Of a DNA stretch of 64,000 nucleotides, positions 8,367-20,172 are shown piece by piece. Position 1 is the first letter of the stretch. Each line of letters opens with the position of its first letter. This stretch comes from Actinomadura craniellae (GTDB lineage Bacteria > Actinomycetota > Actinomycetes > Streptosporangiales > Streptosporangiaceae), in NCBI RefSeq assembly GCF_003289645.1, contig NZ_QLYX01000024.1:29483-93482 (forward strand), in the 5' to 3' direction. Below the pieces are notes generated by a model that worked only from the letters and a program-made list of their open reading frames with translations, made no database searches and was not told the origin of the DNA. Both the position numbers and the translations under genes were made by a program.

Positions 8367-10460
8367 ATGAGCGCCGATACTTCCGTTCCGTATCCGCGCG
8401 TCTCGGGGCTGGACGCGTCCGACTCGGCGCTCTTCGCGACCCTGATCAGGGAGGCGCCCATCGGGTTCGCCTTCTTCGACGCCGAGCTGAAGTGCCGGCG
8501 GATCAACGAGACGCTGGCCGGCGTGCTCGACGCGCGGGCCGACCAGATCGTCGACCGCCCGCTCGGCGAGGCGGTCGGCGAGCGGGTCGCCACCTTCTTT
8601 ACGGCCGTGCTGAAGAAGGTCATCAGGGAAGACCGCTCCGTCACCGCCGCCGACCCCGAGAGCGACCTCACCACCGCCGAGGGCTGCCCGCCGGACGAGC
8701 GGCACTGGGCCTGCTCCTGGTTCCCCTCGCACGGACCCGACGGCAAGGTGCTCGGCGTGGCCCTGATCGCCGTCGACGTGACCGAGCGGCGCCGCGCCGA
8801 GGCCGTCCTGCGGCGCAAGGAGGAGCGCTACCGCTCGCTGGTGGAGGCCAGTTCCCAGGTGGTCTGGGTGAGCACGGCCGAGGGCACCGTGTTCGAGGAC
8901 GCCGCCGAATGGCGGACGATCACCGGCCAGACGCTGGAGGAGTACCTGCACGGCGGTTGGCTGTCGGTGGTGCACCCCGAGGACCGGCAGCGGATCCAGG
9001 CGGCCTGGCGCGAGTGCGTGGAGGCCGACCGGATCTTCGAGACCAACTACCGCATCCGCACCAAGTCCGGCACCTACCGGCACTACGACGTGCGCGCCGT
9101 GCCGATCCGGCGCGGCACCGAGGTGGTCGAGTGGGTCGGTGCCAACACCGACGTCACCGGGCAGCGCGAGGCCGAGGAGATGCGCGGCCGGCTGACCGAG
9201 CAGCTGTCGGCCGCCGCGCTGCGCACCGCCCGGCTGCAGCAGGCCACCTCGATGCTCGCCGAGGCGCTGACGGTCAGCCAGGTGGTGCAGGTCATCACCG
9301 AGGTGGGCCGGTCGGCCATCGGCGCCGACAACTCCGCCGTGGCACTGCTGGACGACGACAAGCTGCGGCTGCGGATCATCACCCCGGCCCAGGCCGGCGG
9401 CGAGGCCGGCCCTGCGGTGCGCGACGACATCGCCATCAGCGAGCAGACCGTGATGTCGGTGGCGGTCCGCGAGGGCCGTCCGTTCCTGGCCGAGAGCCCC
9501 GACAGCCTGCGCCTGCAGCTGGGCAACCGGGACGAGGGCGAGCTGTTCTCCGGGCACACCGAGGAGCGCGCCTGGGTCGGCCTGCCGCTGCTGGCCGCGG
9601 GCGCTCCGATCGGCGCGCTGCGCTTTTCCTTCACCCGCCCGCGCGAGATCACCGAGGAGGAGCGGGTCTTCCTGGAGGCGCTGGCCGGCCAGTGCGCCCT
9701 GGCGGTGGAGCGCGCGCTGCTGTTCGAACGTGAGCACAAGACCGCCGAGGAGTTGCAGCGCAGCCTGCTGCCCAGCGACCTGCCGCAGCTCACCAACATG
9801 GTGCTGGCGGCCCGCTACAACCCCGCCACCCGGCACGTGCAGGTCGGCGGCGACTGGTACGACGCCTTCCACCTGCCCGACGACCGGCTGGCCATCGCGG
9901 TCGGCGACGTCATGGGCAAGGGTGTGCTCGCCGCCGCGGGCATGGGCCGCGTCCGCAACGCGCTGCGGGCACTGGCGCTCAACGACCCGCGCCCGGCCGC
10001 CGTCCTGGCCGGGCTCGACCGGCTCTTCAGCGCCACCGAGGACGAAGAGCAGTTCACCACGGTCGCCTACGCGGTCATCGACCCCGAGACCGGGCACGGC
10101 GTGATCAGCAACGCGGGCCATCCGCCGCCGCTGATCGTCTCGCTCGACGGCCCCGCCCGGGTCAGCGGGGCCGAGCCCGGCACCCCGCTCGGCTGGCCGA
10201 GCCAGCGGCAGCAGACGACTTTTTCCGTCCTGACCGGCAACACTGTGGTGTTCTATTCCGATGGACTTGTGGAGAACCGTAGGCGTGGGGTGGACGCCGG
10301 CCTCGAAGAGCTTGTCGCGGTCGCGGCCGACGCCCCACCTGAGGTGATAGGAGACCCTGAGAGACTGGTGGACTACCTGGTCGATCGGATGCTTGCTGGG
10401 TATGAGCAAGCGGACGATGTGACACTTCTAGCCCTACATGTGCCCCCGAGGACGGCGTAG
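8367..10460 (+). CDS. PAS-PAS-GAF-PP2C (SpoIIE-type) serine phosphatase
   Basis: 697 residues. PAS domain at about 20-130, a second PAS with PAC at 155-270 ([16 protein letters not shown] ... [14 protein letters not shown]), a short coiled coil, GAF at 290-435 and a PP2C/SpoIIE phosphatase at 465-690. Metal-binding signatures are visible: GGDWYDAF (about 494), GDVMGKG (513-519) and YSDGLVEN (630). Such RsbU/RsbP-like enzymes dephosphorylate anti-anti-sigma factors in stress or developmental signalling, or act on other Ser/Thr phosphoproteins. The ATG at 8367 has GGAGG eight bases upstream, better than the GTG at 8358 within that site. No anti-sigma or STAS gene is adjacent, so the partner is unknown. 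Confidence 0.9.
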   Translation: MSADTSVPYPRVSGLDASDSALFATLIREAPIGFAFFDAELKCRRINETLAGVLDARADQIVDRPLGEAVGERVATFFTAVLKKVIREDRSVTAADPESDLTTAEGCPPDERHWACSWFPSHGPDGKVLGVALIAVDVTERRRAEAVLRRKEERYRSLVEASSQVVWVSTAEGTVFEDAAEWRTITGQTLEEYLHGGWLSVVHPEDRQRIQAAWRECVEADRIFETNYRIRTKSGTYRHYDVRAVPIRRGTEVVEWVGANTDVTGQREAEEMRGRLTEQLSAAALRTARLQQATSMLAEALTVSQVVQVITEVGRSAIGADNSAVALLDDDKLRLRIITPAQAGGEAGPAVRDDIAISEQTVMSVAVREGRPFLAESPDSLRLQLGNRDEGELFSGHTEERAWVGLPLLAAGAPIGALRFSFTRPREITEEERVFLEALAGQCALAVERALLFEREHKTAEELQRSLLPSDLPQLTNMVLAARYNPATRHVQVGGDWYDAFHLPDDRLAIAVGDVMGKGVLAAAGMGRVRNALRALALNDPRPAAVLAGLDRLFSATEDEEQFTTVAYAVIDPETGHGVISNAGHPPPLIVSLDGPARVSGAEPGTPLGWPSQRQQTTFSVLTGNTVVFYSDGLVENRRRGVDAGLEELVAVAADAPPEVIGDPERLVDYLVDRMLAGYEQADDVTLLALHVPPRTA

Positions 10461-10669
10461 CGCGTACGAAGGACCACTCCACGCCCCCTAAGGTGGTTGT
10501 GTTACCGGGCAAGAGTTCCCGATCGGAATGCGCGGCCGTGCCAGAATGCTTGACCCTAGTGGAACCGGGTACGCTGCGGTCCCGCACCGGGGAGGCCCCG
10601 CCTCCGCGAGGTCCCGCCCGCCAGGGCACATGGGTCAATCTAAGCCACACGTTCGTTCGAGAGGTTTTT

Positions 10670-12286
10670 GTGTCGCCTGCTAGCACCTCGAAAGCGTCAG
10701 ACCTGCACGAGCACGTCATCGCGCAACTGATCGAGCGTGGACGGTCCCAGGGTTACCTCGAAGCCGACGATGTACGACGTACATTCGAGGAGGCAGATAT
10801 CCCCGTCTCCAAGGCCACGAGCATCTTGCGGAGCCTCAGCAAGGAGGGTGTGACCGTCATGGTGAGCGCTGCCGACTCCGCAGCACCGAAGCGTCCGCGC
10901 AAGCGCGCGACGCCGGCGGGGCGCAAGGGAAAGACCACCGCCGCGGCAGCCAAGGAACAGCCCGACACGGTGACCGCCGTCGTGGAGGACATGGAGCCGG
11001 CCGAGCCGGAGCGCCCGGCCAAGCCCGCCCCGCGGCCGAAGCGGGCCGCGGCCAAGAAGCCCGCCGCGGCGGCCGCCAAGAAGGCGGCCCCGAAGAAGGC
11101 CGAGCCCAAGAAGGCCGCCACCGACAAGAAGGCCGAGCCGGAGCCGGGCGAGGACGACGTCGACGTGGCCGACCTCGACGCCGACCTCGAGGACCTCGAG
11201 GCCGAGCTGGCCGCCGAGGACGACACCACCGAGGCGCCCGAGGCCGAAGAGCCGGCGGCGGCCGGGCAGCGGGCGGGCAAGAAGCCCGCCGGCGCCACCA
11301 GCTCCGAGGAGGAGGCGTTCGTCCTCGGTGACGACGACGAGGACGCCCCGGCCCAGCAGATCGCCGCGGCCGGCGCCACCGCCGACCCCGTCAAGGACTA
11401 CCTCAAGCAGATCGGCAAGGTGCCCCTGCTCAACGCCGAGCAGGAGGTCGAGCTCGCCAAGCGCATCGAGGCGGGGCTCTTCGCCGAGGAACGGCTGGCC
11501 TCCGAGGCGGGCCGGCTGTCGGAGGAGGACCACGAGGACCTCGAGTGGATCGCCGAGGACGGGCGCCGGGCCAAGAACCACCTGCTCGAGGCCAACCTGC
11601 GGCTGGTGGTCTCGCTGGCCAAGCGCTACACCGGCCGCGGCATGCTGTTCCTGGATCTCATTCAGGAGGGCAACCTCGGCCTGATCCGCGCGGTGGAGAA
11701 GTTCGACTACACCAAGGGCTACAAGTTCTCCACCTACGCCACCTGGTGGATCCGGCAGGCGATCACCCGTGCCATGGCCGACCAGGCCCGCACCATCCGG
11801 ATACCGGTGCACATGGTCGAAGTGATCAACAAGCTGGCCCGGGTGCAGCGGCAGATGCTCCAGGACCTCGGCCGCGAGCCGACCCCGGAGGAACTGGCCA
11901 AGGAACTCGACATGACCCCCGAGAAGGTCGTCGAGGTGCAGAAGTACGGCCGCGAGCCGATTTCGCTGCACACCCCGCTGGGCGAGGACGGCGACAGCGA
12001 GTTCGGCGACCTGATCGAGGACTCCGAGGCGATCGTCCCGGCCGACGCGGTCAGCTTCACGTTGCTCCAGGAGCAGTTGCACTCGGTGCTGGACACGCTG
12101 AGTGAGCGCGAGGCGGGTGTGGTGTCGATGCGGTTCGGCCTCACCGACGGCCAGCCCAAGACGCTGGACGAGATCGGCAAGGTGTACGGGGTCACCCGGG
12201 AGCGCATCCGGCAGATCGAGTCCAAGACCATGTCGAAGCTGCGGCACCCGTCGCGCTCGCAGGTGCTGCGCGACTACCTCGACTGA
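10670..12286 (+). CDS. hrdB: Principal RNA polymerase sigma factor (HrdB/RpoD/SigA)
   Basis: 538 residues. The first 100 contain a helix rich in basic residues, followed by an Ala/Lys/Pro-rich stretch ([15 protein letters not shown], 120-160) and an acidic stretch ([18 protein letters not shown]), typical of actinomycete principal sigmas. Region 1.2 ([31 protein letters not shown]), region 2 ([38 protein letters not shown]), region 3 and the region 4 helix-turn-helix ([20 protein letters not shown], about 498-518) are complete. The GTG at 10670 follows GAGG by five bases; a longer frame to 10493 lacks family sequence. A TTGACC at 10550-10555 and TACGCT at 10570-10575 lie upstream but are only 14 bp apart, so the promoter is uncertain. 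Confidence 0.95.
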   Translation: MSPASTSKASDLHEHVIAQLIERGRSQGYLEADDVRRTFEEADIPVSKATSILRSLSKEGVTVMVSAADSAAPKRPRKRATPAGRKGKTTAAAAKEQPDTVTAVVEDMEPAEPERPAKPAPRPKRAAAKKPAAAAAKKAAPKKAEPKKAATDKKAEPEPGEDDVDVADLDADLEDLEAELAAEDDTTEAPEAEEPAAAGQRAGKKPAGATSSEEEAFVLGDDDEDAPAQQIAAAGATADPVKDYLKQIGKVPLLNAEQEVELAKRIEAGLFAEERLASEAGRLSEEDHEDLEWIAEDGRRAKNHLLEANLRLVVSLAKRYTGRGMLFLDLIQEGNLGLIRAVEKFDYTKGYKFSTYATWWIRQAITRAMADQARTIRIPVHMVEVINKLARVQRQMLQDLGREPTPEELAKELDMTPEKVVEVQKYGREPISLHTPLGEDGDSEFGDLIEDSEAIVPADAVSFTLLQEQLHSVLDTLSEREAGVVSMRFGLTDGQPKTLDEIGKVYGVTRERIRQIESKTMSKLRHPSRSQVLRDYLD

Positions 12287-12501
12287 CGCGCCGCGGGCTC
12301 CCTTCCGGCGCACGTACCGGGAGGGGGCCGCAGCGCCATGTTACGGCCGTGTGTACGGCTAGGGGCCGTTGTTATTGACATTCGGCAAAGGTCCAGGTCA
12401 AGGTGCTTTGTCTATGTAACGTACTGTTTACAGCAAAGTAGCGCGAGCCGACCCACATCTTCCTACGCTCCTCGGCTATGGGAGTGATGGAGGTTGACCG
12501 C

Positions 12502-13476
12502 GTGCACAGCCAGCCCTCCGGGGTTCGCCCCCGAGCGGCCCGCGTGATCCGCGGGCGTGCCTGGCTGGACCCCGTCCTCGACCGCGCTGTCGAGGCAGTC
12601 AGCGACCGCTACATGAGAGTCGGCGTCTCCGCCCTGGCCGAGAGCCGCACCGACCCCGAACTTCGTTCCTTGCGGGTCGAAGCCCTGGCCAAGGCCGCCG
12701 TGGGATGGAGCCAGGGCGTCGAATCCCTGCTGGCAGAAGATCCGGGCAACCCCGATCTGTGGCTCTGGCTGGGCCGGACCCGGGTCGAGGAGGCGTGGCG
12801 GATCCGTCCCGACGCGCGGGCGCGCGCCGTCCAGGCCGCCGGGTTCACCGCCTACACCAAGAAGATGCGGTCGGCCCGCGAGCCGCTGATGACCGCGGCG
12901 GAGAAGTGGCCCGACGACCCGGTTCCCTGGGAGTCGATGCTCTGGGCGGCGCTCGGTTCCGATTTGGACCGTGACGAAAAGGACCGCCTCTGGAAGGAGG
13001 CGCAGCGCCGCTGGCCGACCCTGTACGGGGCGCATGTCGCCCGGGTCATCATGCTGTCCCCGCAGTGGGGCGGGATGGCCGAGGAGATGTTCGACTTCGC
13101 CCGGGTGGCGATGAGCATGGCTCCCCGGCACGACCCGCGCGCCGCGCTGATCCCGCTGGCCTACTTCGAGTACTTCGTCCAGGAGCGGTCGGGCATCATC
13201 CGAGGTTCCTCGTCGTGGTTCTCGGCGGAGGAGTGCCGGGACGTCGAGGCCGCGGCCCGCGGCTGGTTCGAAGGGCACCGCCCGCACCCCCGGACGATCG
13301 AGGCGCACAACCTGTTCGGCGCGGCCTTCCACCTCGCCGACGCACGCCGGCCGGCCCGCCAGCACCTCAACCGGACGCTCGGCCGGCCCAGCAGCCTGCC
13401 GTGGAGCTACCTCGGCAGCGACCCGGTCGACCAGTACCTCAAGGCCTGCAAGCAACTCAACCTGACCGTCACCTGA
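12502..13476 (+). CDS. Hypothetical TPR-like protein, DUF4034-type
   Basis: 324 residues, Trp- and Arg-rich and predicted mostly helical, with repeated helix pairs (NPDLWLWLGRTRVEEAWRI, AAGFTAYTKKMRSAREPLMTAAEKWPDDPVPWESML, GWFEGHRPHPRTIEAHNLFGAAFHLADARRPARQHL). This resembles the tetratricopeptide-like DUF4034 proteins of actinomycetes; I cannot assign a function. The GTG at 12502 has GGAGG exactly eight bases upstream, so it is preferred over ATG codons at 12478 and 12487. No signal peptide. The upstream spacer holds an AT-rich stretch with a CTGTTTACAG dyad (about 12424-12433) that may be part of its promoter. It ends 12 bp before the convergent yaaA. Confidence 0.75.
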   Translation: MHSQPSGVRPRAARVIRGRAWLDPVLDRAVEAVSDRYMRVGVSALAESRTDPELRSLRVEALAKAAVGWSQGVESLLAEDPGNPDLWLWLGRTRVEEAWRIRPDARARAVQAAGFTAYTKKMRSAREPLMTAAEKWPDDPVPWESMLWAALGSDLDRDEKDRLWKEAQRRWPTLYGAHVARVIMLSPQWGGMAEEMFDFARVAMSMAPRHDPRAALIPLAYFEYFVQERSGIIRGSSSWFSAEECRDVEAAARGWFEGHRPHPRTIEAHNLFGAAFHLADARRPARQHLNRTLGRPSSLPWSYLGSDPVDQYLKACKQLNLTVT

Positions 13477-13488
13477 TCTTCCGGCGGC

Positions 13489-14232
13489 TCAGTCCGAGAG
13501 GATCACGTCCAGGTATCGACCGTTCAGCTCGGCGACGTGTCCGAGACCGGCCACGGCCTTGAGTAGTTCCCGCGGCGTCCCCGGATCGACTCCGGCCGCC
13601 AGCAGATCGTGCGCGATCAGCCCCCGGGTGGCCTTGGCCATGTGGCTCACCACCGTGCGCCGCGGCGTGCCGTCCACGATGCGCTCGCGGAACACCCGCA
13701 CCGCCACCGCCGGTCCCGGCGGAGCCCAGGCTGCCGCGTACGGCGCCGAGCGCATGTCGACGACTAGCCCGCCCGGCGTGCCGAGCGCCTCGACGAGCGC
13801 CGGCCGCCAGAAGGCCGCCAGGCGGCCCAGCGGGGGCAACGAGACGTTCATGGCCAGTCGGTAGGGCGGGACGTGGTCGGAGAGCCGCAGCGCCCCCCAC
13901 AGGCCCGAGAAGACGACGATCCGGGCGGCGGCGTGCGCCGGGTCGAGCGTGGGCAGCGCCAGGTTGTCGTAGAGGACGCCGGTGTAGAGCCGGGCCGCCG
14001 GCAGCGTCGGGGCGCCGCGCAGCGCCCGGTTGCGGGCCAGCGCGGCCGCCGCCTGCCCGGCGGGCAGCCCGAGCAGTTCCGCGGCGTCGTCCCGGGCGCA
14101 CGCCTGGACCAGCGCTTCCAGCACCCGCGCGCGGGCGGGATTCAGCTCGGGCAGGCTCAGCCCGGCCGGGTCGAGCGGCGGGCCGTCCGCGTCGGTCGCC
14201 TTGCCCTCCGACGGTGGCAGCAGGATGAGCAT
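13489..14232 (-). CDS. yaaA: Peroxide stress protein YaaA (UPF0246/DUF328)
   Basis: 247 residues starting MLILLPPSEGKA, the family's strongly conserved N-terminus, followed by LPAARLYTGVLYDNL, IVVFSGLWGALRLSDHVPPYRLAM and the C-terminal GYLDVILSD-like end (NGRYLDVILSD). In E. coli YaaA lowers intracellular free iron during peroxide stress and binds DNA; the actinobacterial version is slightly divergent in the middle. Start at the ATG at 14232, since the upstream extension of the open frame is unrelated to the family. It is monocistronic and convergent with the preceding gene. Confidence 0.9.
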   Translation of the reverse strand: MLILLPPSEGKATDADGPPLDPAGLSLPELNPARARVLEALVQACARDDAAELLGLPAGQAAAALARNRALRGAPTLPAARLYTGVLYDNLALPTLDPAHAAARIVVFSGLWGALRLSDHVPPYRLAMNVSLPPLGRLAAFWRPALVEALGTPGGLVVDMRSAPYAAAWAPPGPAVAVRVFRERIVDGTPRRTVVSHMAKATRGLIAHDLLAAGVDPGTPRELLKAVAGLGHVAELNGRYLDVILSD

Positions 14233-14314
14233 GGACGACTCCTGAATGGCCGTGAGGCGTCCGAAACGGCGGCCACCGCTCGGGTGACCGCCGTTTCCGG
14301 ATCTATGTAGGGGG

Positions 14315-14545
14315 CTACCGCTCGTCGTTGGGCGCGGTGGCCGGGGTTTCGATGAGCCTGTTGGTCTCGTCGTGGATGTCGGCCCCGGTCGAGCGGAGCG
14401 CTCCACTGAACTTGCGCCCGTGGTGGGCGCAGAACAGCAGGTCGTTTCCGCCGGCAAGGACTGCACGGACGTAGGCCTGGGCGCCGCAGCGGTCGCAGCG
14501 ATCCACGGCCGTCAGCGGCTTCGATGGGGCAAGGGCTCCAGTCAC
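14315..14545 (-). CDS. Small zinc-ribbon protein (DUF7455-type)
   Basis: 76 residues: RCDRCGAQAYVRAVLAGGNDLLFCAHHGRKF. The CxxC ... CAHH spacing forms a probable zinc ribbon. Equivalent short proteins sit between the principal sigma factor and parE in other actinomycetes, so it belongs to the conserved segment. The role is unknown; binding to nucleic acid or RNA polymerase would fit a zinc ribbon but is not shown. The start ATG has a GAGGAAGG-like site upstream. Confidence 0.8.
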   Translation of the reverse strand: MTGALAPSKPLTAVDRCDRCGAQAYVRAVLAGGNDLLFCAHHGRKFSGALRSTGADIHDETNRLIETPATAPNDER

Positions 14546-14935
14546 GGCACCTTCCTCGTCTCGGGGTCGGTACTTAGGAGAACATCTAACCCGACGTTGA
14601 CGTTCCCAACCTGCATCTCAGTACGCCCAGAGCAGAATGTCCCAGTAAGTGACACACCTCACAAAGGCCCTACTTGTCTACTTATGGACATCGTCCTGCG
14701 AGGCGGTGGTGGCCTGCGAGGACACCGGAAAACCAGATACCACCCGCAAGCGCCCGCCCGCCGCCGACAAGGCCGTGTATTTCGCGGACGGCCCGCCGAT
14801 CGCTCCGTATTGTGTGCGGAGCCCGGCAGGCCCGTGGCGGAGCAGCCCCCGCGGACGGCGAGCCCGCGGGTGAATTGTCGGAGGCCCCGGGTAGCCTTCC
14901 TTCCGATGTCCTGACCCCCGAGGAGTTCAAGCAAG
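14546..14935. other. Intergenic region upstream of parE
   Basis: 390 bp between the divergently transcribed zinc-ribbon gene and parE. It is noticeably less GC-rich at 14570-14700. A TTGACG at about 14597 has no good -10 at 17 bp. Short frames in it lack ribosome sites and similarity to anything I recognise. It probably holds the two divergent promoters; no RNA gene or repeat is evident. Confidence 0.4.
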
Positions 14936-17026
<2,091 letters not shown>

Positions 17027-17035
17027 TCCCGCCGC

Positions 17036-17064
17036 ACGCTCGGGCCCGAGGGCCGGCCGAGCGT
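17036..17064 (+). terminator. Hairpin after parE
   Basis: A perfect 8-bp inverted repeat ACGCTCGG/CCGAGCGT with a 13-nt GC-rich loop, 10 bp after the parE stop. There is no U-tract, as is common in high-GC actinomycetes. Confidence 0.5.
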
Positions 17065-17149
17065 CCGGGTTCCCCGCCTCGGGACAGGGTGGCCCGTGTC
17101 CACGGGCGCGGACCGGCGTCCGCCCCGGCAGCGATGTGGGCGGCGTCGA

Positions 17150-17177
17150 GTGGCCCGCGCCCTCGGGCGCGGGCCAC
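17150..17177. terminator. Strong bidirectional hairpin between parE and the small secreted gene
   Basis: A 13-bp perfect inverted repeat GTGGCCCGCGCCC/GGGCGCGGGCCAC separated by two bases (effectively a tetraloop), 9 bp beyond the minus-strand gene's stop and on the parE side. It can terminate both convergent units. Confidence 0.65.
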
Positions 17178-17186
17178 CCCCGTCCG

Positions 17187-17465
17187 TCAGGCGAAGATGC
17201 ACGTGTCCACGTAGTTGCTCAGGCTGTCCTGGTACACCCCGTACCACCAGGCGGCCTCCGCATGGTGACCGCCCGCCTGGTAGTGCCGGTACGCGAAGTA
17301 CGCGGCGTTCATGCTCTTCAGGATGCCCGCGCAGCTCGGGGGTCTGGCCTCGGCGACGCCGGTGACGCCGCCGAGGGTGATCGCGGCTGCCAGCGCGACC
17401 GCCGAGCCGCGCAGCGCGAGGGCCAGTCCCCGCTTCCGGGCCGGCGGCCGGTCGTTGCTGCTCAT
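17187..17465 (-). CDS. Small secreted protein of unknown function
   Basis: 92 residues. Basic N-terminus (SSNDRPPARKRG), hydrophobic core LALALRGSAVALAAAITLGGVTG and a probable cleavage site VAEA|RPPSC. The mature part of about 50 residues is aromatic- and His-rich (MNAAYFAYRHYQAGGHHAEAAWWYGVYQD) with two Cys (after RPPS and near the C-terminus, VDTCIFA) that could form a disulfide. Start ATG with GGAGG four bases upstream. I recognise no family. The small size and secretion could fit a surface or peptide function, but nothing more can be said. Confidence 0.75.
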   Translation of the reverse strand: MSSNDRPPARKRGLALALRGSAVALAAAITLGGVTGVAEARPPSCAGILKSMNAAYFAYRHYQAGGHHAEAAWWYGVYQDSLSNYVDTCIFA

Positions 17466-17782
17466 GATTCCTCCGTTCGGGTGCGTGCCGGTGTGCCGCA
17501 CCTGTTCACCCGAGTCGATGAGCGTGGCCGAGCTCCGGTTCGCCGCGCCGGTTGCCGCCCGGTTGCCGTGCTGCTCACCGCGTCCGTGCCGGAAAGCGAC
17601 GGAACGGCGCACGCGTGCCCGTCCCGCCGGGCCGGCCGCCCCGGGCCGGAAGGGCCGGGCCGGCACCGCGCGAACCCCGCCGGAACCCCGGCGGGGTTCG
17701 CGGGTTCCGTCCGCCCGTTTGCCGCGGGTGGAGGGGGAATCCTTCGCCTGCGAACGAGGGGACCGAGGCGAGGAGGCGGGGC
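17466..17782. other. Divergent intergenic region with a perfect hairpin
   Basis: 317 bp between the secreted-protein gene and the APC permease. It contains a perfect 13-bp inverted repeat CGCGAACCCCGCC/GGCGGGGTTCGCG at 17669-17702 with an 8-nt loop, about 80 bp before the permease start. Since both genes point away from it, it is not an ordinary 3' terminator and may be a leader attenuator or operator. No gene seen. Confidence 0.5.
17669..17702. promoter_or_regulatory. Perfect 13-bp inverted repeat upstream of APC permease
   Basis: Arms at 17669-17681 and 17690-17702 are exact reverse complements with 8 nt between. It sits in a divergent promoter region, so a 5'-leader hairpin (attenuation) or protein-binding dyad is more likely than a terminator of an upstream gene. 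No coding element for attenuation is evident. Confidence 0.4.
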
Positions 17783-19150
17783 GTGACGGCGGTCGAGGAG
17801 GCCGAGCGGTCGGGCGGTGGGCTGCGGCGGGTCATCGGGCGGAAGGTGCTGCTGCTGTTCGTGATCGGGGACATCCTCGGGGCGGGCATCTACGCGCTGG
17901 TCGGGCAGGTGGCCGGGGAGGTCGGCGGGGCGGTGTGGGTACCGTTCCTGGCGGCGTTCGTGCTGGCCGCGCTGACGGCGACCGCGTACGCGGAACTGGT
18001 CGGCAAGTACCCGCGGGCCGCGGGGGCGGCGCTGTACACGCAGCGGGCGTTCTCGATCCCGTTCCTGACCTTCATGGTGGCGTTCGCGGTGATGATGAGC
18101 GGCATCACTTCGGCGAGCGCGGCGGCGCGGGCCTTCGGCGGCGACTACCTCGCGGAGTTCGTCACTGTGCCGACGGTGGTCGGCGCGCTGGTCTTCCTGG
18201 GCCTGGTGACGCTGGTGAACCTTGCCGGGATCTCCGAGTCGATCAAGGTGAACGTGGTGCTCACCCTGATCGAGGCGTTCGGCCTGCTGGTGATCATGGT
18301 GATCGGGGCGTTCGCGCTGCTGGCGGGGGATGGCGAGCCCGCCCGGGCGCTGGAGTTCCAGCCCGCGAACGGGGCGTTCCTGGGCGTGCTGGGCGGCACC
18401 GCGCTGGCGTTCTACGCGTTGCTCGGCTTCGAGGACTCGGTGAACCTGGCCGAGGAGACCCGGGATCCGCAGCGGGACTTCCCGCGCGCGCTGTTCGGCG
18501 GGCTGGCGGTGACGGTGGTCATCTACGTGGCGGTGGCCTTCACCGCCACGATGCTCGTGGAGACGAAGACGCTGGAGGCGTCCGACGGCCCGCTGCTGGA
18601 GGTGGTCAAGGCGGCCGGGCTGGCGTTCCCGCCCAAGCTGTTCGCGCTGATCGCGCTGCTGGCGGTGGGGAACACCGCGCTGATCAACATGATCATGGCC
18701 TCCCGGCTGGTCTACGGGATGGCCCGGGAGGGCATCGTGCCGCCGGTCTTCGCCCGGATGCATCCGACGCGGGCCACCCCGTGGGCGGCGATCGCCTTCA
18801 CCGTGGCGATCGCGGTCGTCCTGGTGTGCACGGGCGAGATCGGCGGGCTGGCCGACACCACCGTGCTGCTGCTCCTCTGTGTGTTCGCCCTGGTCAACGT
18901 GTGCGTGCTGGTGCTGCGCCGGGAGCGGGCCGAGCATCCGCACTTCCGCGCGCCGACCTGGGCACCGGTGCTCGGCGCGGCGGCCTGCCTGGTGCTGATC
19001 ACTCCGCTGACGGGCCGGGAGGCCGAGGTGTACCTGCGGGCGGCGATCCTGCTCGGCGTCGGCGTGGTGCTCTGGTTCGTCAACCGCCTCCTGGTCGGCC
19101 GGCCCACCGGCGCCGACGTCGCCCGGATCGGCGAGGACCGGCCCGGCTGA
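17783..19150 (+). CDS. APC superfamily amino acid/polyamine permease
   Basis: 455 residues with about 12 membrane helices, starting VTAVEEAERSGGGLRRVIGRKVLLLFVIGDILGAGIYALVGQVAGEVGGAVW. The GAGIYALVG segment in helix 1 is the APC unwound substrate-binding motif, and FEDSVNLAEETRDPQRDFPRAL in the middle is the classic APC loop. It would be a cytoplasmic-membrane symporter or exchanger for amino acids or amines; the substrate cannot be read. GTG at 17783 has AGGAGG six bases upstream; the longer open frame to 17552 is unrelated. It converges on the steroid dehydrogenase gene and ends before a hairpin. Confidence 0.9.
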   Translation: MTAVEEAERSGGGLRRVIGRKVLLLFVIGDILGAGIYALVGQVAGEVGGAVWVPFLAAFVLAALTATAYAELVGKYPRAAGAALYTQRAFSIPFLTFMVAFAVMMSGITSASAAARAFGGDYLAEFVTVPTVVGALVFLGLVTLVNLAGISESIKVNVVLTLIEAFGLLVIMVIGAFALLAGDGEPARALEFQPANGAFLGVLGGTALAFYALLGFEDSVNLAEETRDPQRDFPRALFGGLAVTVVIYVAVAFTATMLVETKTLEASDGPLLEVVKAAGLAFPPKLFALIALLAVGNTALINMIMASRLVYGMAREGIVPPVFARMHPTRATPWAAIAFTVAIAVVLVCTGEIGGLADTTVLLLLCVFALVNVCVLVLRRERAEHPHFRAPTWAPVLGAAACLVLITPLTGREAEVYLRAAILLGVGVVLWFVNRLLVGRPTGADVARIGEDRPG

Positions 19151-19185
19151 CGGCACGAACCAGCCCGATGCGGCCGTGGACATGC

Positions 19186-19205
19186 GGCGCCCGGTGCCGG
19201 GCGCC
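19186..19205. terminator. Hairpin between convergent permease and acyl-CoA dehydrogenase genes
   Basis: GGCGCCCG/CGGGCGCC, a perfect 8-bp stem with a GTGC tetraloop, one base beyond the minus-strand stop and 35 bp after the permease stop. It is placed to act on both. Confidence 0.65.
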
Positions 19206-19206
19206 G

Positions 19207-20172
19207 TCACAGGGCGGCGGCGACCCGGGCCCGGTGGTCGGCGGGGGAGCCCCAGGCGGAGCGCAGCGCGCGGGCCTTCCTGATCCACAGGCTGGGGTCG
19301 TACTCGTCGGTGTAGCCGATCGCGCCGTGGACCTGGAGGGCGGCCAGGGCGGCGGCGTACGCGGCGTCGGCGGCGGCGACCTTGGCCGCGGACACGTCCC
19401 GGGCGAAGGTGTCCGAGCCGTGGGCCAGGGCCGCGCCGTGGATCAGCGGGCGGGCGAACTCCAGCCCGACAAGGGCGTCGGCGAGCCGGTGCTTGACCGC
19501 CTGGAACTCGCCGATGGGCCGGCCGAACTGGCGGCGCGTCCGCGCGTACTCCACCGAGACCTCCAGGAGCCGGCGGCCCACGCCGAGGTGCTGCGCGGCG
19601 CAGGCCAGCGCGCCCAGGTCATAGGCGGCGGCGACGGCCTCGGGGCCGTCGGCGAGGAGGTCGCCCGGGGACACCCGGAACGGCCGCCGCCCGGGGTCCA
19701 GCGAGGTGAGTGCCGTGCCCTCGGGGACGCCCGTCCGCACCCGGCCGTCGCCCACCGTCAGGACCAGGTCGGCGAGGTCGGCGTCGAGGGCGTGCGGGAC
19801 GGCCGGGGGGAGGGCGAGGGAGACGACGGCGGTGCCGTCGGCGATCCGGGGCAGCCAGGCGTCGGCCAGGCCGGTGTCGCCGAGCCGGTCGATCAGCGCG
19901 GCGGCGGCGACCGTCTCCACGATCGGGCCGGGTACGGCGTGCCGGCCCAGCTCGTGCATGGCGGTGACCAGTTCCACCGGGTGGGTCCCGGCGCCGCCGT
20001 GCCGTTCGGGGACGGCCAGCGCGAACACCCCGGCCCGGGCGATCGCCGACCACAGCGCGCGGCGCGGGCCCGCGGCGCCGGACCGGACGGTGGCCGGGAC
20101 GTCCGCCCCGGCCAGCAGCTTGTCCAGGGTGTCGCCGAACAGCCGCTGCTCGGCGTCCAGGACGAACTTCAT
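19207..20172 (-). CDS. Acyl-CoA dehydrogenase, short subunit (FadE32/33-like)
   Basis: 321 residues, shorter than classic acyl-CoA dehydrogenases (about 380), as is typical for one chain of the actinobacterial heteromeric (α2β2) steroid enzymes. N-terminal helical domain (MKFVLDAEQRLFGDTLDKLLAG), then LAVPERHGGAGTHPVELVTAMHELGRH, and the C-terminal helices RRQFGRPIGEFQAVKHRLADAL and LQVHGAIGYTDEYDPSLWIRKA. It overlaps the stop of the upstream dehydrogenase (ATGA). Next to KstR2 and FadA6 orthologues, it is probably an FAD enzyme that desaturates a CoA thioester of the steroid C/D-ring intermediates, paired with the adjacent subunit. Which M. tuberculosis FadE it matches is an inference. Confidence 0.85.
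   Translation of the reverse strand: MKFVLDAEQRLFGDTLDKLLAGADVPATVRSGAAGPRRALWSAIARAGVFALAVPERHGGAGTHPVELVTAMHELGRHAVPGPIVETVAAAALIDRLGDTGLADAWLPRIADGTAVVSLALPPAVPHALDADLADLVLTVGDGRVRTGVPEGTALTSLDPGRRPFRVSPGDLLADGPEAVAAAYDLGALACAAQHLGVGRRLLEVSVEYARTRRQFGRPIGEFQAVKHRLADALVGLEFARPLIHGAALAHGSDTFARDVSAAKVAAADAAYAAALAALQVHGAIGYTDEYDPSLWIRKARALRSAWGSPADHRARVAAAL

Noticed and set aside
10550..10575. TTGACC...TACGCT as the hrdB promoter.
   Set aside because: The spacer is only 14 bp, too short for a normal sigma-70-type promoter; noted in the gene entry but not listed as a feature.
14649..14873. Small plus-strand frame in the parE upstream region.
   Set aside because: No ribosome-binding site, no similarity and a composition unlike coding sequence; more probably promoter DNA.
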